A stretch of 64,000 bases of DNA. It comes from JAFGCL01 sp964423835. GTDB lineage: Bacteria; Chloroflexota; Dehalococcoidia; UBA2247; RBG-13-53-26. Below are positions 41,742 through 50,054 of the stretch, piece after piece. Each line of letters opens with the position of its first letter. Position 1 is the first letter of the stretch. Where the stretch lies: positions 14,255 through 78,254 of the forward strand of contig CAYRGJ010000014.1 of NCBI GenBank assembly GCA_964423835.1, given 5' to 3'. Below the pieces are notes generated by a model that saw only the letters and a list, made by a program, of their open reading frames with translations, ran no database searches and was not told the DNA's origin. The position numbers and the translations under genes are program-made.

Positions 41742-42902
41742 ATGGGTGGTGGATTGAAGAGGATTGCCATCCTTGGCTCCACGGGGTCCATTGGCCAGCA
41801 GACACTCGACGTAGCCCGGGTCCTCTCTGACAGGCTATCGGTCGTCGGACTGGCGGCCGGCGGCAACGCCGGGCTCCTGGCCAGCCAGGTCGGGGAGTTC
41901 CGCCCCGGGCTGGTCTCGTTTGCCGGGCCCCCCTCCCAGCTGCGGGCCAGCCTCCCTTCCCTCGGCGGCCGGACAGCGCCGAAGAGCCTGGCCCTGGACG
42001 AGATGGCGGCGCATCCGGATGTGGACCTGGTGGTGATCGCCACAGCGGGCAAGGCCGGGCTGGCCCCGACGCTGGCCGCGATCCGGGCGGGCAAGGAGGT
42101 GGCCCTGGCCAACAAGGAGGTCCTGGTGATGGCCGGCGCCATGGTCATGGCCGAGGCCCGGAAGCACGGCGTCAAGATCAGGCCGGTGGACAGCGAGCAC
42201 AGCGCCATCTGGCAGTGCCTGAGGGGTGAGCGGAAGCGGACGGTCGACCGGCTGCTGCTGACGGCCTCCGGAGGGCCGTTCCGGCGCCTCTCGGCGAGGA
42301 GGCTGCGGTCCATCACCCCGGAGCAGGCCCTCAGCCATCCCACCTGGAAGATGGGGCGCAAGGTGACCATCGATTCGGCCACCCTGATGAACAAGGGCAT
42401 GGAGGTCATTGAGGCCCACTGGCTGTTCGGCCTGCCGTACCGCCGCATCAGCGTGGTGGTCCACCCCCAGAGCGTGGTGCACTCCATGGTGCAGTTCGCC
42501 GATGGCTCCATCAAGGCCCAGCTGAGCCGGCCCGACATGCGCCTGCCCATCCAGTACGCCCTGGTGTACCCGGACAGGCGCTTTAATCCCGACCTGCCTA
42601 TAATGGAGTGGGACGCGATGCTGGCCCTGACCTTCGAGCCGCCGGACCTGGCCAGGTTCCCCTGCCTGGACCTGGCCCGGGAGGCAGGAGAGAAGGGTGG
42701 CACCTACCCGGCCGTGCTCTGCGCCGCCGACGAAGTGGCGGTGGACCGGTTCCTGTCACACCGGATCGGGCTGCCGGACATCGCCCGGCTGGTGGCGGAC
42801 GCGCTGGAGCACCACCGGGGGCGGGCCCGCCCCACGCTGGATGAGGTGCTGGAGGCGGACGCCTGGGCCAGGCAGCGCGCCCTGGAATGGAGAAGGCGCT
42901 AG
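41742..42902 (+). CDS. dxr: 1-deoxy-D-xylulose 5-phosphate reductoisomerase
   Basis: Second step of the MEP isoprenoid pathway. NADPH motif AILGSTGSIGQQTL at the start, ALANKEVLVMAG, the metal and substrate residues PVDSEHSAI, SGGPFR and DSATLMNKG are all intact. About 386 residues. The start is uncertain: ATG 41742 is used, but TTG 41754 (giving MKRIAILG) is preceded by GGTGGTGG and fits the usual N-terminus. ispG of the same pathway is two genes downstream. Confidence 0.95.
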   Translation: MGGGLKRIAILGSTGSIGQQTLDVARVLSDRLSVVGLAAGGNAGLLASQVGEFRPGLVSFAGPPSQLRASLPSLGGRTAPKSLALDEMAAHPDVDLVVIATAGKAGLAPTLAAIRAGKEVALANKEVLVMAGAMVMAEARKHGVKIRPVDSEHSAIWQCLRGERKRTVDRLLLTASGGPFRRLSARRLRSITPEQALSHPTWKMGRKVTIDSATLMNKGMEVIEAHWLFGLPYRRISVVVHPQSVVHSMVQFADGSIKAQLSRPDMRLPIQYALVYPDRRFNPDLPIMEWDAMLALTFEPPDLARFPCLDLAREAGEKGGTYPAVLCAADEVAVDRFLSHRIGLPDIARLVADALEHHRGRARPTLDEVLEADAWARQRALEWRRR

Positions 42903-42905
42903 AAC

Positions 42906-44339
42906 ATGACTGTCTTTCTGACCATCATCGTCTTTGTGGCCATGTTGTTCTTCCTGATCACCTGCCACGAGCTGGGGCACTTCCTGGCGTCGCGGCGGGC
43001 CGGCATCGTGGTCGAGGAGTTCGGCTTCGGCTTCCCGCCGCGCCTGTTGGCTGTCAAGAGGGGGGACACCACCTACTCGATCAACCTCATCCCGGTGGGC
43101 GCCTTCGTGAGGCCCGTCGGGGAGGACGACCCGGCGGTCGAGGGCGGGCTGGCGGGCAAGGGGCCCTGGACCAGGATGGGCGTCTATGCCACCGGGCCAC
43201 TGGTCAACGTGCTGCTGGCCTTTGTCTTCATCACGGCCTTCTTCATGAGCGTCACCACCATGCAGATCAGCGGGAACCAGGGGGTCATGGTGCGCTCGGT
43301 GACGCCCGGCTACGTGGCGGAGCAGGCCGGCATCCGGGCAGGGGACGTCATCGTCACCGTGGACGGAGCCCTGATGTCGGACCTGGGGGACGTGGGGGAT
43401 GCAGTGAACGTGGACCCGCAGGTGCCCAAGAGCATAGTCGTCCAGAGGGACGGCGTGGAGCTGCCGCCGGTTTCGGTGTTGCCGCAATACAGCGAAACCC
43501 AGAACAAGTACGTCCTGGGGGTGTCGGTGTCGTCCTGGCTGGACACTATCACCGCGGTGGATGCCGCCTCGCCGCTGGCGGGGGCCGTGGATCCGGGGGA
43601 CGCGGTGCTGCAGGTTGACGGTGAATGGGTCTATGACCGCCGGAGCTTCTCCGAGGCCGTGGACCGGGCCTCATCCGCGGGGGAGGACTTCAGCCTGCTG
43701 GTGGAGCGCATCCAGGAGGATGGCTCCCTGAACGATTTCGAGCTCAAGGTGCCGGCCGCGGCGGTGAGCGACGGTGCGCTGGCGGGGGTGACCATGCAGT
43801 GGGTCGATGGGGCCAGCCTCACCGAGGAGAGACGCTCCCTGTGGGGGGCCATGTCCGAGACCGGGAGCTTTGTCATCCACCTGCCCTCCCTGGTCAAGGA
43901 GTCCCTGCCCATGCTGCGGGAGGACCCCGGCTCGGCCTTCGTGGGCCCGGTGGGCGCGGCCCAGCTGGCGGTGGAGGTGGTCAAGATGAGCGGCATGGCC
44001 AGCGTCCTGTTCCTGGGGGGCTTCATCAGCATCAGCCTGGCCCTGTTCAACTTCCTGCCTATCCCGCCGCTGGATGGCGGCGGCATGCTGATAGCCCTGA
44101 TCGAAGGCCTGATGGGAGGCTCCTCCAGCCTGAAGCAGGCCCTGGCCCGGCGTCCCCGGAGCATCGGGGGCATGTTCAGGGCCCTGTCCGAAGGCCTGCG
44201 CCGCGGCCGGCGGTTGCCGCAGCAGGCGGTGCGCCTGGTCTACCTGGTGGGGACGGTGCTGATGCTCATGCTCTTCGTGATCGTCTTCTACAGCGACATT
44301 GTCCGTATCATCAGGGGCGAGGGCTTCCCCGGCCTATGA
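42906..44339 (+). CDS. rseP: site-2 membrane metalloprotease (RseP family)
   Basis: Intramembrane zinc protease of 477 residues. Zinc motif HELGH at 21-25 in the first helix, the third ligand Asp in FLPIPPLDGGGML near the C-terminus, and two PDZ-like domains between (one begins at GYVAEQAGIRAGDVIVTVDG). After LDGG a basic insertion of some 30 residues (LARRPRSIGG... LRRGRRLPQQ) precedes the last helix. Its 3' end overlaps ispG by 4 bases (ATGA). Likely substrates are anti-sigma or other single-pass membrane proteins. Confidence 0.92.
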   Translation: MTVFLTIIVFVAMLFFLITCHELGHFLASRRAGIVVEEFGFGFPPRLLAVKRGDTTYSINLIPVGAFVRPVGEDDPAVEGGLAGKGPWTRMGVYATGPLVNVLLAFVFITAFFMSVTTMQISGNQGVMVRSVTPGYVAEQAGIRAGDVIVTVDGALMSDLGDVGDAVNVDPQVPKSIVVQRDGVELPPVSVLPQYSETQNKYVLGVSVSSWLDTITAVDAASPLAGAVDPGDAVLQVDGEWVYDRRSFSEAVDRASSAGEDFSLLVERIQEDGSLNDFELKVPAAAVSDGALAGVTMQWVDGASLTEERRSLWGAMSETGSFVIHLPSLVKESLPMLREDPGSAFVGPVGAAQLAVEVVKMSGMASVLFLGGFISISLALFNFLPIPPLDGGGMLIALIEGLMGGSSSLKQALARRPRSIGGMFRALSEGLRRGRRLPQQAVRLVYLVGTVLMLMLFVIVFYSDIVRIIRGEGFPGL

Positions 44340-45385
44340 AGAAACGCCGGGCCGCCAGGGCCATAAGCATCGGCGGCGTGGTCATCGGCGGAGCGGCGCC
44401 GGTGGTGGTCCAGTCCATGACCAAGACCGATACCCGCGATGTGGCGGCCACCGTCGGGCAGATCCAGGGCCTGGCCGAGTGCGGCTGCGAGCTGGTGCGG
44501 CTGGCCGTGCCGGACATGGAGGCCGCGAAGGCGCTGCGGGCCATCAAGCGCCGGGCCCGGGTACCGCTCATCGCCGATGTCCATTTCGACTACCGCCTGG
44601 CCCTGGCCGCCCTGGAGGCCGGCGCGGACGGCCTGCGGCTCAATCCGGGCAATATCAGCGATCCGGACCAGATCGCGGCCGTGGTGCGATCGGCCCGGGA
44701 GCGCAGCGTGCCCATCCGCATCGGGGTCAACGCCGGCAGCCTGCCCCGGCCGGCCGCTGGCCCCCAGGGCAGTGTGGCACGGCGCATGGTGGCGGCGGCC
44801 CTGGAGCAGATCAGGCTCCTGGAGAGCCTGGATTTCGGCCTGATCAAGATCTCGCTGAAGGCCTTCGACGTCCCCACCACCATCGAGGCCTACCGCCTGA
44901 TGGCCCGGAAGACGGCCTACCCGCTGCACCTGGGCATCACCGAGGCCGGCCTGCCCCGGGAGGGGGCCATCCGCAGCGCCGTGGGCCTGGGCATCCTGCT
45001 GCACGAAGGGATAGGCGACACCATGCGCGTCTCGCTGACCGCCGACCCGCGGGAGGAGGTGGTGGCCGCCTACGAGATCCTGAAGAGCCTGGACCTGCGG
45101 GAGCACGGCCCCACCCTGGTCAGCTGCCCCACCTGCGGCCGGTGCGAGGTGGACATGTTCGGGCTGGCCCGGTCCGTCGAGGCCAGGCTGGCCGGCATCG
45201 ACCGCCCGGTCAAGGTGGCGGTCATGGGCTGCGTGGTCAACGGCCCCGGCGAGGCCCGTGACGCCGACGTGGGGATCGCCTGCGGCCGGGGGAAGGGGGC
45301 CATCTTCCGGAAGGGGCGGGTGGTGCGGACCGTGGCGGAGGCCGATTTCCTGGAGAGCCTGATGCGCGAAGTAGAAGGAGTCTGA
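44336..45385 (+). CDS. ispG: 4-hydroxy-3-methylbut-2-enyl-diphosphate synthase
   Basis: Fe-S enzyme late in the MEP pathway. 349 residues: QSMTKTDTRD, PLIADVHFDYRLA, GLRLNPGNI, and cluster Cys in SCPTCGRCEVDM with a third in MGCVVNGPGEA. The frame is open far upstream in the rseP region, but the protein begins at ATG 44336 (MKKRRAARAISIGGVVIGG), overlapping the rseP stop. It is co-transcribed with rseP and proS. Confidence 0.96.
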   Translation: MKKRRAARAISIGGVVIGGAAPVVVQSMTKTDTRDVAATVGQIQGLAECGCELVRLAVPDMEAAKALRAIKRRARVPLIADVHFDYRLALAALEAGADGLRLNPGNISDPDQIAAVVRSARERSVPIRIGVNAGSLPRPAAGPQGSVARRMVAAALEQIRLLESLDFGLIKISLKAFDVPTTIEAYRLMARKTAYPLHLGITEAGLPREGAIRSAVGLGILLHEGIGDTMRVSLTADPREEVVAAYEILKSLDLREHGPTLVSCPTCGRCEVDMFGLARSVEARLAGIDRPVKVAVMGCVVNGPGEARDADVGIACGRGKGAIFRKGRVVRTVAEADFLESLMREVEGV

Positions 45386-45395
45386 GGTAAGAGCC

Positions 45396-47099
45396 ATGCG
45401 TGTATCTCAAATGATGACCAGGACCCTGAGGGAGACCCCGGCCGAGGCGGACACCGCCAGCCACCGGCTCCTGCTGCGATCAGGCATGATCCACCAGATC
45501 GCCGCCGGGGTCTACGCCTACCTGCCGCTGGGGTGGCGGTCGCTGCGCAAGCTGGAGCAGATCATCCGCGAGGAGCTGGACGCCGAGGGCTGCCAGGAGC
45601 TGATGATGCCGGCCCTGCAGCCGGTGGAGCTGTGGGAGAAGAGCGGCCGGCACCAGGCCATGGGCCAGATCCTGTTCAGCGTCGTTGACCGGCGGGAGCG
45701 CCAGCTCTTCCTGGGGCCGACGCATGAGGAGGTGGTCACCGAGCTGGCCCGCTACCAGGTGAAGAGCTACCGGGACCTGCCCCAGCTGCTCTACCAGATG
45801 CAGACCAAGTTCCGGGACGAGCCCCGTCCCCGCGGCGGCCTGCTGCGGGTCCGGGAGTTCGACATGATGGACCTCTACAGCTTCGACGCCGACTGGGAGG
45901 CCCTGGATGTGAGCTACCAGAAGGTGAGGCGGGCCTACCTCCGCATATACCAGCGCTGCGGGCTGCCCGTGATGATGGTGGAGGCCGACAGCGGGGCCAT
46001 CGGCGGCAAGGACTCCCACGAGTTCATGGCCATCACCGAGAGCGGCGAAGACCAGATCATCTACTGCTCCGCCTGCCAGTACGCCGCCAACCTGGAGAAG
46101 GCCCAGAGCGTCAAGCCGGCGGTGCCCCGGGAGGCGCCGCTGCCCCTGGAGGAGGTGTCCACGCCGGGGATGAAGTCCATCGAGGAGGTCTCCGGCTTCC
46201 TGAAGGTACCCAAGAGCCGCACTCTGAAGGCCGTCTTCTACGCCGCCGACGGCCAGATCGTCTTCGTGGCCATCCGGGGCGACCTGGAGGTCAACGAGAT
46301 CAAGCTGAAGAACGCCCTGAAGTGCACCGACCTGCGCCTGGCCACGGAGGGCGAGGTGACCGGCGCCGGCCTGGTGGCCGGGGCGGCGTCCCCACTGGGG
46401 CTCTCGGGCATCAGGACGGTGGCCGACGACTCCGTGGCGGAGGGCATCAACTTCGTGGCCGGGGCCAACCGCCCCGACTATCACGTCCGGAACCTCAACT
46501 ACCCGCGCGATTTTGCCGTGGACATGATGCTGGACATCGCCTCAGCGCAGGCCGGCCAGGGCTGCCCGAAGTGCGGGCAGGAGCTGGCCATCACCCGCGG
46601 GATCGAGGTGGGGCACATCTTCAAGCTGGGCACGGTCTTCAGCGAGAAGATGGGGGCCTCGTACCTGGACCAGGGCGGGGCGCAGCAGCCCATCGTCATG
46701 GGGAGCTACGGCATCGGCATCGGCCGTCTCCTGGCCACCGTGATCGAGCGCAACCACGACGACAAGGGCATCCTCTGGCCGGTCTCCCTGGCCCCCTACC
46801 ACGTCTACCTCTGCGCCCTGGGCATGGACCGGCCCGAGGTGGCGGCGGCCGCGGAGAAGCTCTATGCCGACCTGCCGGCAGCTGGGGTGGAGGTCCTCTT
46901 CGACGACCGGACCGAATCGGCCGGCGTCAGGTTCAACGACGCCGACCTGCTGGGGATGCCGCTGCGGGTGGTGGTCAGCCAGCGCACGCTCAAGTCCCAG
47001 AGCGCCGAGCTCAAGTGGCGCAGCGGGGGCGAGAGCCAGACCCTGCCCCTCGAAGGGCTGCCGGCGAAGATCGCCGGGATGCTCAGAGAGCAGCCTTAG
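45396..47099 (+). CDS. proS: prolyl-tRNA synthetase
   Basis: Class II synthetase of 567 residues with the bacterial layout: motif 2 QTKFRDEPRPRGGLLRVREF, an inserted editing domain of the YbaK type (about residues 230-400) that deacylates Ala-tRNA, motif 3 GSYGIGIGRLLATVIE, then an anticodon-binding domain. A GAGGTAAGAG site precedes the ATG. It ends the translation/isoprenoid block, whose transcript meets the SDR gene on the opposite strand. Confidence 0.97.
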   Translation: MRVSQMMTRTLRETPAEADTASHRLLLRSGMIHQIAAGVYAYLPLGWRSLRKLEQIIREELDAEGCQELMMPALQPVELWEKSGRHQAMGQILFSVVDRRERQLFLGPTHEEVVTELARYQVKSYRDLPQLLYQMQTKFRDEPRPRGGLLRVREFDMMDLYSFDADWEALDVSYQKVRRAYLRIYQRCGLPVMMVEADSGAIGGKDSHEFMAITESGEDQIIYCSACQYAANLEKAQSVKPAVPREAPLPLEEVSTPGMKSIEEVSGFLKVPKSRTLKAVFYAADGQIVFVAIRGDLEVNEIKLKNALKCTDLRLATEGEVTGAGLVAGAASPLGLSGIRTVADDSVAEGINFVAGANRPDYHVRNLNYPRDFAVDMMLDIASAQAGQGCPKCGQELAITRGIEVGHIFKLGTVFSEKMGASYLDQGGAQQPIVMGSYGIGIGRLLATVIERNHDDKGILWPVSLAPYHVYLCALGMDRPEVAAAAEKLYADLPAAGVEVLFDDRTESAGVRFNDADLLGMPLRVVVSQRTLKSQSAELKWRSGGESQTLPLEGLPAKIAGMLREQP

Positions 47100-47119
47100 G
47101 GGCGTACTCGAAAAGGCGC

Positions 47120-47875
47120 TTACACTCGACCGCCGCTAACGCTCAGTGTCTGCCCGGTGATGAAGCTGGCCCTGTCGGAGGCCAGGAAGACCATGGCATC
47201 GACCAGGTCCTGAGGCATCCCCAGCCTGCCCAGAGGGTATTCCTTCACCAGTTCGGCCTCGTTTTCTGGTGACAAGAAGCCTGACGCCATCATACCCGGC
47301 GTTTTCGTCAATGCCGCATTCACCACATTGATACGGACGCCGTGAGGGCCGGCTTCCTTGGTCAGACCCTTCGCGAATGTCATCAGCGCTCCCTTGGATG
47401 CGGCGTAAATGATCTCCCCTTTGCCGCCGGTCTTGCCAGCGTCCGAGCCAAGACAGACGATACTGCCGGACTTCTGTTTGATCATGACGCCCACCACGGC
47501 CCTGATAGCGTTGATCGCCCCCCAGAACGTCCCATCGACCATCTTGTGCATGTCCTCCACGGTGCATTCGTGAAAGGGCTTTATGAACACACAGGCCGGT
47601 ACAGCCATCAGGATGTCCACTCGGCCAAACTCCCTCACCGTCCGATCAACCATCTCCCTGCAGTCCTCGAACTTGGTGACGTCGGCGTAGGCAGGCATGG
47701 ACTTGGAGCCCAGCTTCTCTACCTCCGCGGCTACCTTGTCCGCCCAGGATCGATCAATGTCATTGGTGACGACCACGGCGCCCTCGCGGGCTAGTTCGAG
47801 GCAGACTCCGGTACCCATCGCACCACCACCAGCTCCCGTTACGATAGCAACCCTGTCTCTGAGTCTCAGGTCCAT
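47120..47875 (-). CDS. SDR family oxidoreductase
   Basis: 251 residues from ATG 47875, 4 bases after AAAGGAGG. Cofactor motif TGAGGGAMGTG, aspartate at the dinucleotide site (NDIDRSW), catalytic Ser in CLGSDAG, YAASK with intact Tyr and Lys, and C-terminal FLASDRASFITGQTLSVSGG. It is a typical classical SDR; the substrate is unknown. It differs from the two other SDR-fold proteins in the window. Nothing in its surroundings shows its pathway. Confidence 0.9.
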   Translation of the reverse strand: MDLRLRDRVAIVTGAGGGAMGTGVCLELAREGAVVVTNDIDRSWADKVAAEVEKLGSKSMPAYADVTKFEDCREMVDRTVREFGRVDILMAVPACVFIKPFHECTVEDMHKMVDGTFWGAINAIRAVVGVMIKQKSGSIVCLGSDAGKTGGKGEIIYAASKGALMTFAKGLTKEAGPHGVRINVVNAALTKTPGMMASGFLSPENEAELVKEYPLGRLGMPQDLVDAMVFLASDRASFITGQTLSVSGGRV

Positions 47876-48075
47876 CGAACCTCCTTTCGAACCGACTCCC
47901 AATGATACTCCGAAGCTTTCAAGCCCGTGCCACAGGGCCCAGCGATAATACTCTACTGGAACTCCGTATCCGGTGAGCCGCCGGGCAACGTATCGGCACG
48001 TCCGGTTGACTGTGGACCCCCTATTGTCATCGGAATGCCACTGTGAGAGAATGGCACCGGTCTTAAAGAGGACGG

Positions 48076-48795
48076 ATGTCGCCTGCGCTGGTATTCGTAC
48101 TGATCATCGTCGCGGTCATCGCGGTGGCCATCGTGGCCGCCGTATGGGCCGCCCGGATGCGGAGCAAGCGCCGCCAGGAGGTAGCCGGCTGGGCCCAGGC
48201 CAACGGCCTGAAGTTCCTCCCCGCCAAAGACCACTCGCTCTGGTTGCGCTACCAGGCCTTCAAGTGCCTGCAGAAAGGCGACGACCGTTATGCCTACAAT
48301 ATCTGCCTGGGGACGATCGGCCAGCGGGTGACCTGCGGCTTCGACTACCACTATGAGACCCACTCTACCGACAGCAAAGGCCACCGCCAGACCCATCACC
48401 ACCATTTTTCGGCCCTGGTGATAGATGCCGGCATTCCCCTCAAGCCGCTCTATATCCGCCCCGAGGGGTTCTTCGACAGGGTGACCGAGTTCATGGGCTT
48501 CGAAGACATCGATTTCGAGTCCGCCGAGTTCAGCCGGAAGTTCCACGTCAAGGCGCCCGACCGCCGCTGGGCCTTCGACGTCCTGCATCAGAAGACCATG
48601 GAGCTGATGCTGCTGTACCCCAGGTTCCACATCGAGCTCCAGGGAAACCAGGTGATGGCCTACCACGCCAACAAGACCTTCTCCCCGGGGGATTTCAACT
48701 CAGCGCTCAAGGTGGTGACTGAAATGCTCGATCTCCTGCCGCCGGGGGTGGTGGAGGAGCTGCGGGCCAACTACTCGGGAGGTAAACCGGCATGA
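48076..48795 (+). CDS. membrane-anchored protein paired with LemA
   Basis: 239 residues. A hydrophobic N-terminal helix (about 5-26) ends in a basic MRSKRRQE stretch, so the bulk is probably cytoplasmic. The soluble region includes a histidine cluster GHRQTHHHH and FDVLHQKTMELMLLYPRF. It resembles DUF3137-like proteins sometimes found next to LemA; that comparison is loose. The stop overlaps the LemA start (ATGA), so the two are probably partners. Confidence 0.7.
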   Translation: MSPALVFVLIIVAVIAVAIVAAVWAARMRSKRRQEVAGWAQANGLKFLPAKDHSLWLRYQAFKCLQKGDDRYAYNICLGTIGQRVTCGFDYHYETHSTDSKGHRQTHHHHFSALVIDAGIPLKPLYIRPEGFFDRVTEFMGFEDIDFESAEFSRKFHVKAPDRRWAFDVLHQKTMELMLLYPRFHIELQGNQVMAYHANKTFSPGDFNSALKVVTEMLDLLPPGVVEELRANYSGGKPA

Positions 48796-49361
48796 GCTCA
48801 TGGTCCATCGCCGTCATTGTGGTCGTCAGCGTACTGGTGCTCCTGGTCCTGTGGGTGGCCTTCCTGTACAACGCGCTGGTGCGGGGCCGCAACCACTGCG
48901 ACGAGTCCTGGTCCGGCATCGACACCGAGCTCAAACGGCGCTACGACCTGATCCCCAACCTGGTGGCCACCGTCAAGGGCTACGCCGCCCACGAGAGGGA
49001 GACCCTGGAAGTGGTCACCCGGGCCCGCAATGCGGCCGTGGCCAGCCAGGGATCGCCGGCGGCGCAGGCCAGGGACGAGAACGTGCTGGTGGACGGCCTC
49101 AAGAGGCTGCTGGCGGTGGTGGAAAGCTACCCCGACCTGAAGGCCAGCGACCAGTTCCTCAACCTGCAGAAGCAGCTGGTGGAGACCGAGGACCGCATCC
49201 AGAGGGCGCGACGCTTCTACAACGCCAACGTGAGGGACTACAACAACCGGGTGCAGGTCATCCCGTCAGCCCTGATCGCCCGCCCCTTCGGCTTCAGGGA
49301 GCGCGAGTACTTCGAGATATCGTCCGCCCTGGAGCGCGAGGCGCCGGCCGTCAAGATCTAG
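48792..49361 (+). CDS. LemA family protein
   Basis: 189 residues: an N-terminal transmembrane helix (about 8-28), then CDESWSGIDTELKRRYDLIPNLVATVKGYA and LKRLLAVVESYPDLKAS, with the classic helical-bundle signature FYNANVRDYNNRVQVIPS near the end. LemA proteins are membrane-anchored helical bundles of unsettled function. The ribosome site GGAGG lies 10 bases before the ATG, inside the upstream gene. The next gene is on the other strand. Confidence 0.93.
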   Translation: MSSWSIAVIVVVSVLVLLVLWVAFLYNALVRGRNHCDESWSGIDTELKRRYDLIPNLVATVKGYAAHERETLEVVTRARNAAVASQGSPAAQARDENVLVDGLKRLLAVVESYPDLKASDQFLNLQKQLVETEDRIQRARRFYNANVRDYNNRVQVIPSALIARPFGFREREYFEISSALEREAPAVKI

Positions 49362-49366
49362 CCGGA

Positions 49367-49690
49367 TCACTCCGCGAACATCTCGGCCAGCACGTCCAGC
49401 ACCGCTTTCTGTGTCGGCCGGTCCAGCCGCCCCATCCGGTTGACCAGCCGCGCCTTGTCCACGGTGCGGATCTGGTCCAGGATCACCTGGCCCTTCTTGC
49501 CGTCCAGCGTGCAGGGGATGCGGGTTGGATAGCGGTGCCCCTTGCTGGAGATGGGGGCCACGATGACGGTGTCGATGAAGCGGTTGGTCTCGTCGGGAGA
49601 GAGGATGGCGCAGGGGCGGGTCTTTCGGGGCTCGGGTCCGGGCACCGGGTCTACGTTGACGGCGTACACCTCAAAGCGCTTGACTACCAT
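49367..49690 (-). CDS. mazF: MazF/PemK-family endoribonuclease toxin
   Basis: About 107 residues with the MazF core: RFEVYAVNVDPVPGPEPRKTRPCAIL, TVIVAPISSKGHRYPTRIP (with the conserved Ser), and GQVILDQIRTVDKARL. MazF toxins cut mRNA at specific short sites and are held inactive by MazE. ATG 49690 has GAGGAGAA 8 bases upstream; a GTG two codons earlier is possible. It overlaps the antitoxin gene and is oriented opposite to lemA. Confidence 0.9.
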   Translation of the reverse strand: MVVKRFEVYAVNVDPVPGPEPRKTRPCAILSPDETNRFIDTVIVAPISSKGHRYPTRIPCTLDGKKGQVILDQIRTVDKARLVNRMGRLDRPTQKAVLDVLAEMFAE

Positions 49691-49941
49691 TCCCACTTCT
49701 CCTCGTCCCAGGCCGTCAGGGTGAAGGCCCTGGGGTCCAGCAGCCGGTCGTCGCGGCGGGCGGTCATCCCGTCGAACCCCTTCTCCCAGTTGCGGCGGGG
49801 CCGGGGCACCAGGCGGATGATCACCTGGCCTTCCTGCACCTCCATCTCGACCTCCTCGTCGAGCTGGGCCTCCTCCAGGAACAGGCGCGGCAGCCGGACG
49901 CCCCGCGAGCTCCCCATCTTGACCAGGCTGGCCCTGGCCAC
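49684..49941 (-). CDS. mazE: AbrB/MazE-type antitoxin
   Basis: 85 residues from GTG 49941: ARASLVKMGSSRGVRLPR and LEEAQLDEEVEMEVQEGQVII are the swapped-hairpin DNA-binding fold, followed by a toxin-binding tail (MTARRDDRLLDPRAFTL). GTG is preceded by AAGGG; the ATG at 49983 lies almost at the predicted transcription start. The end overlaps mazF, the standard antitoxin-toxin order. MazE normally binds and represses its own promoter. Confidence 0.85.
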   Translation of the reverse strand: MARASLVKMGSSRGVRLPRLFLEEAQLDEEVEMEVQEGQVIIRLVPRPRRNWEKGFDGMTARRDDRLLDPRAFTLTAWDEEKWEW

Positions 49942-49990
49942 AATGCCCTTGCGGCCCTGTTCGCGGTTCCCTGTCTGTCGCATGCGTCTA

Positions 49991-50020
49991 CATATTGGAC
50001 GCGTTGCCGCTGAAAGTCAA
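49991..50020 (-). promoter_or_regulatory. promoter of mazEF
   Basis: Minus strand: -35 TTGACT (50015-50020), 18-base spacer, -10 AATATG (49991-49996). Transcription would start close to the ATG at 49983. Confidence 0.4.
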
Positions 50021-50054
50021 GATGGTCCATAAGCCACCCGGCCATGAGCCGGCC

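Noticed and set aside
43799..44335. N-terminal extension of ispG
   Set aside because: It overlaps rseP in another frame; the enzyme begins at ATG 44336.
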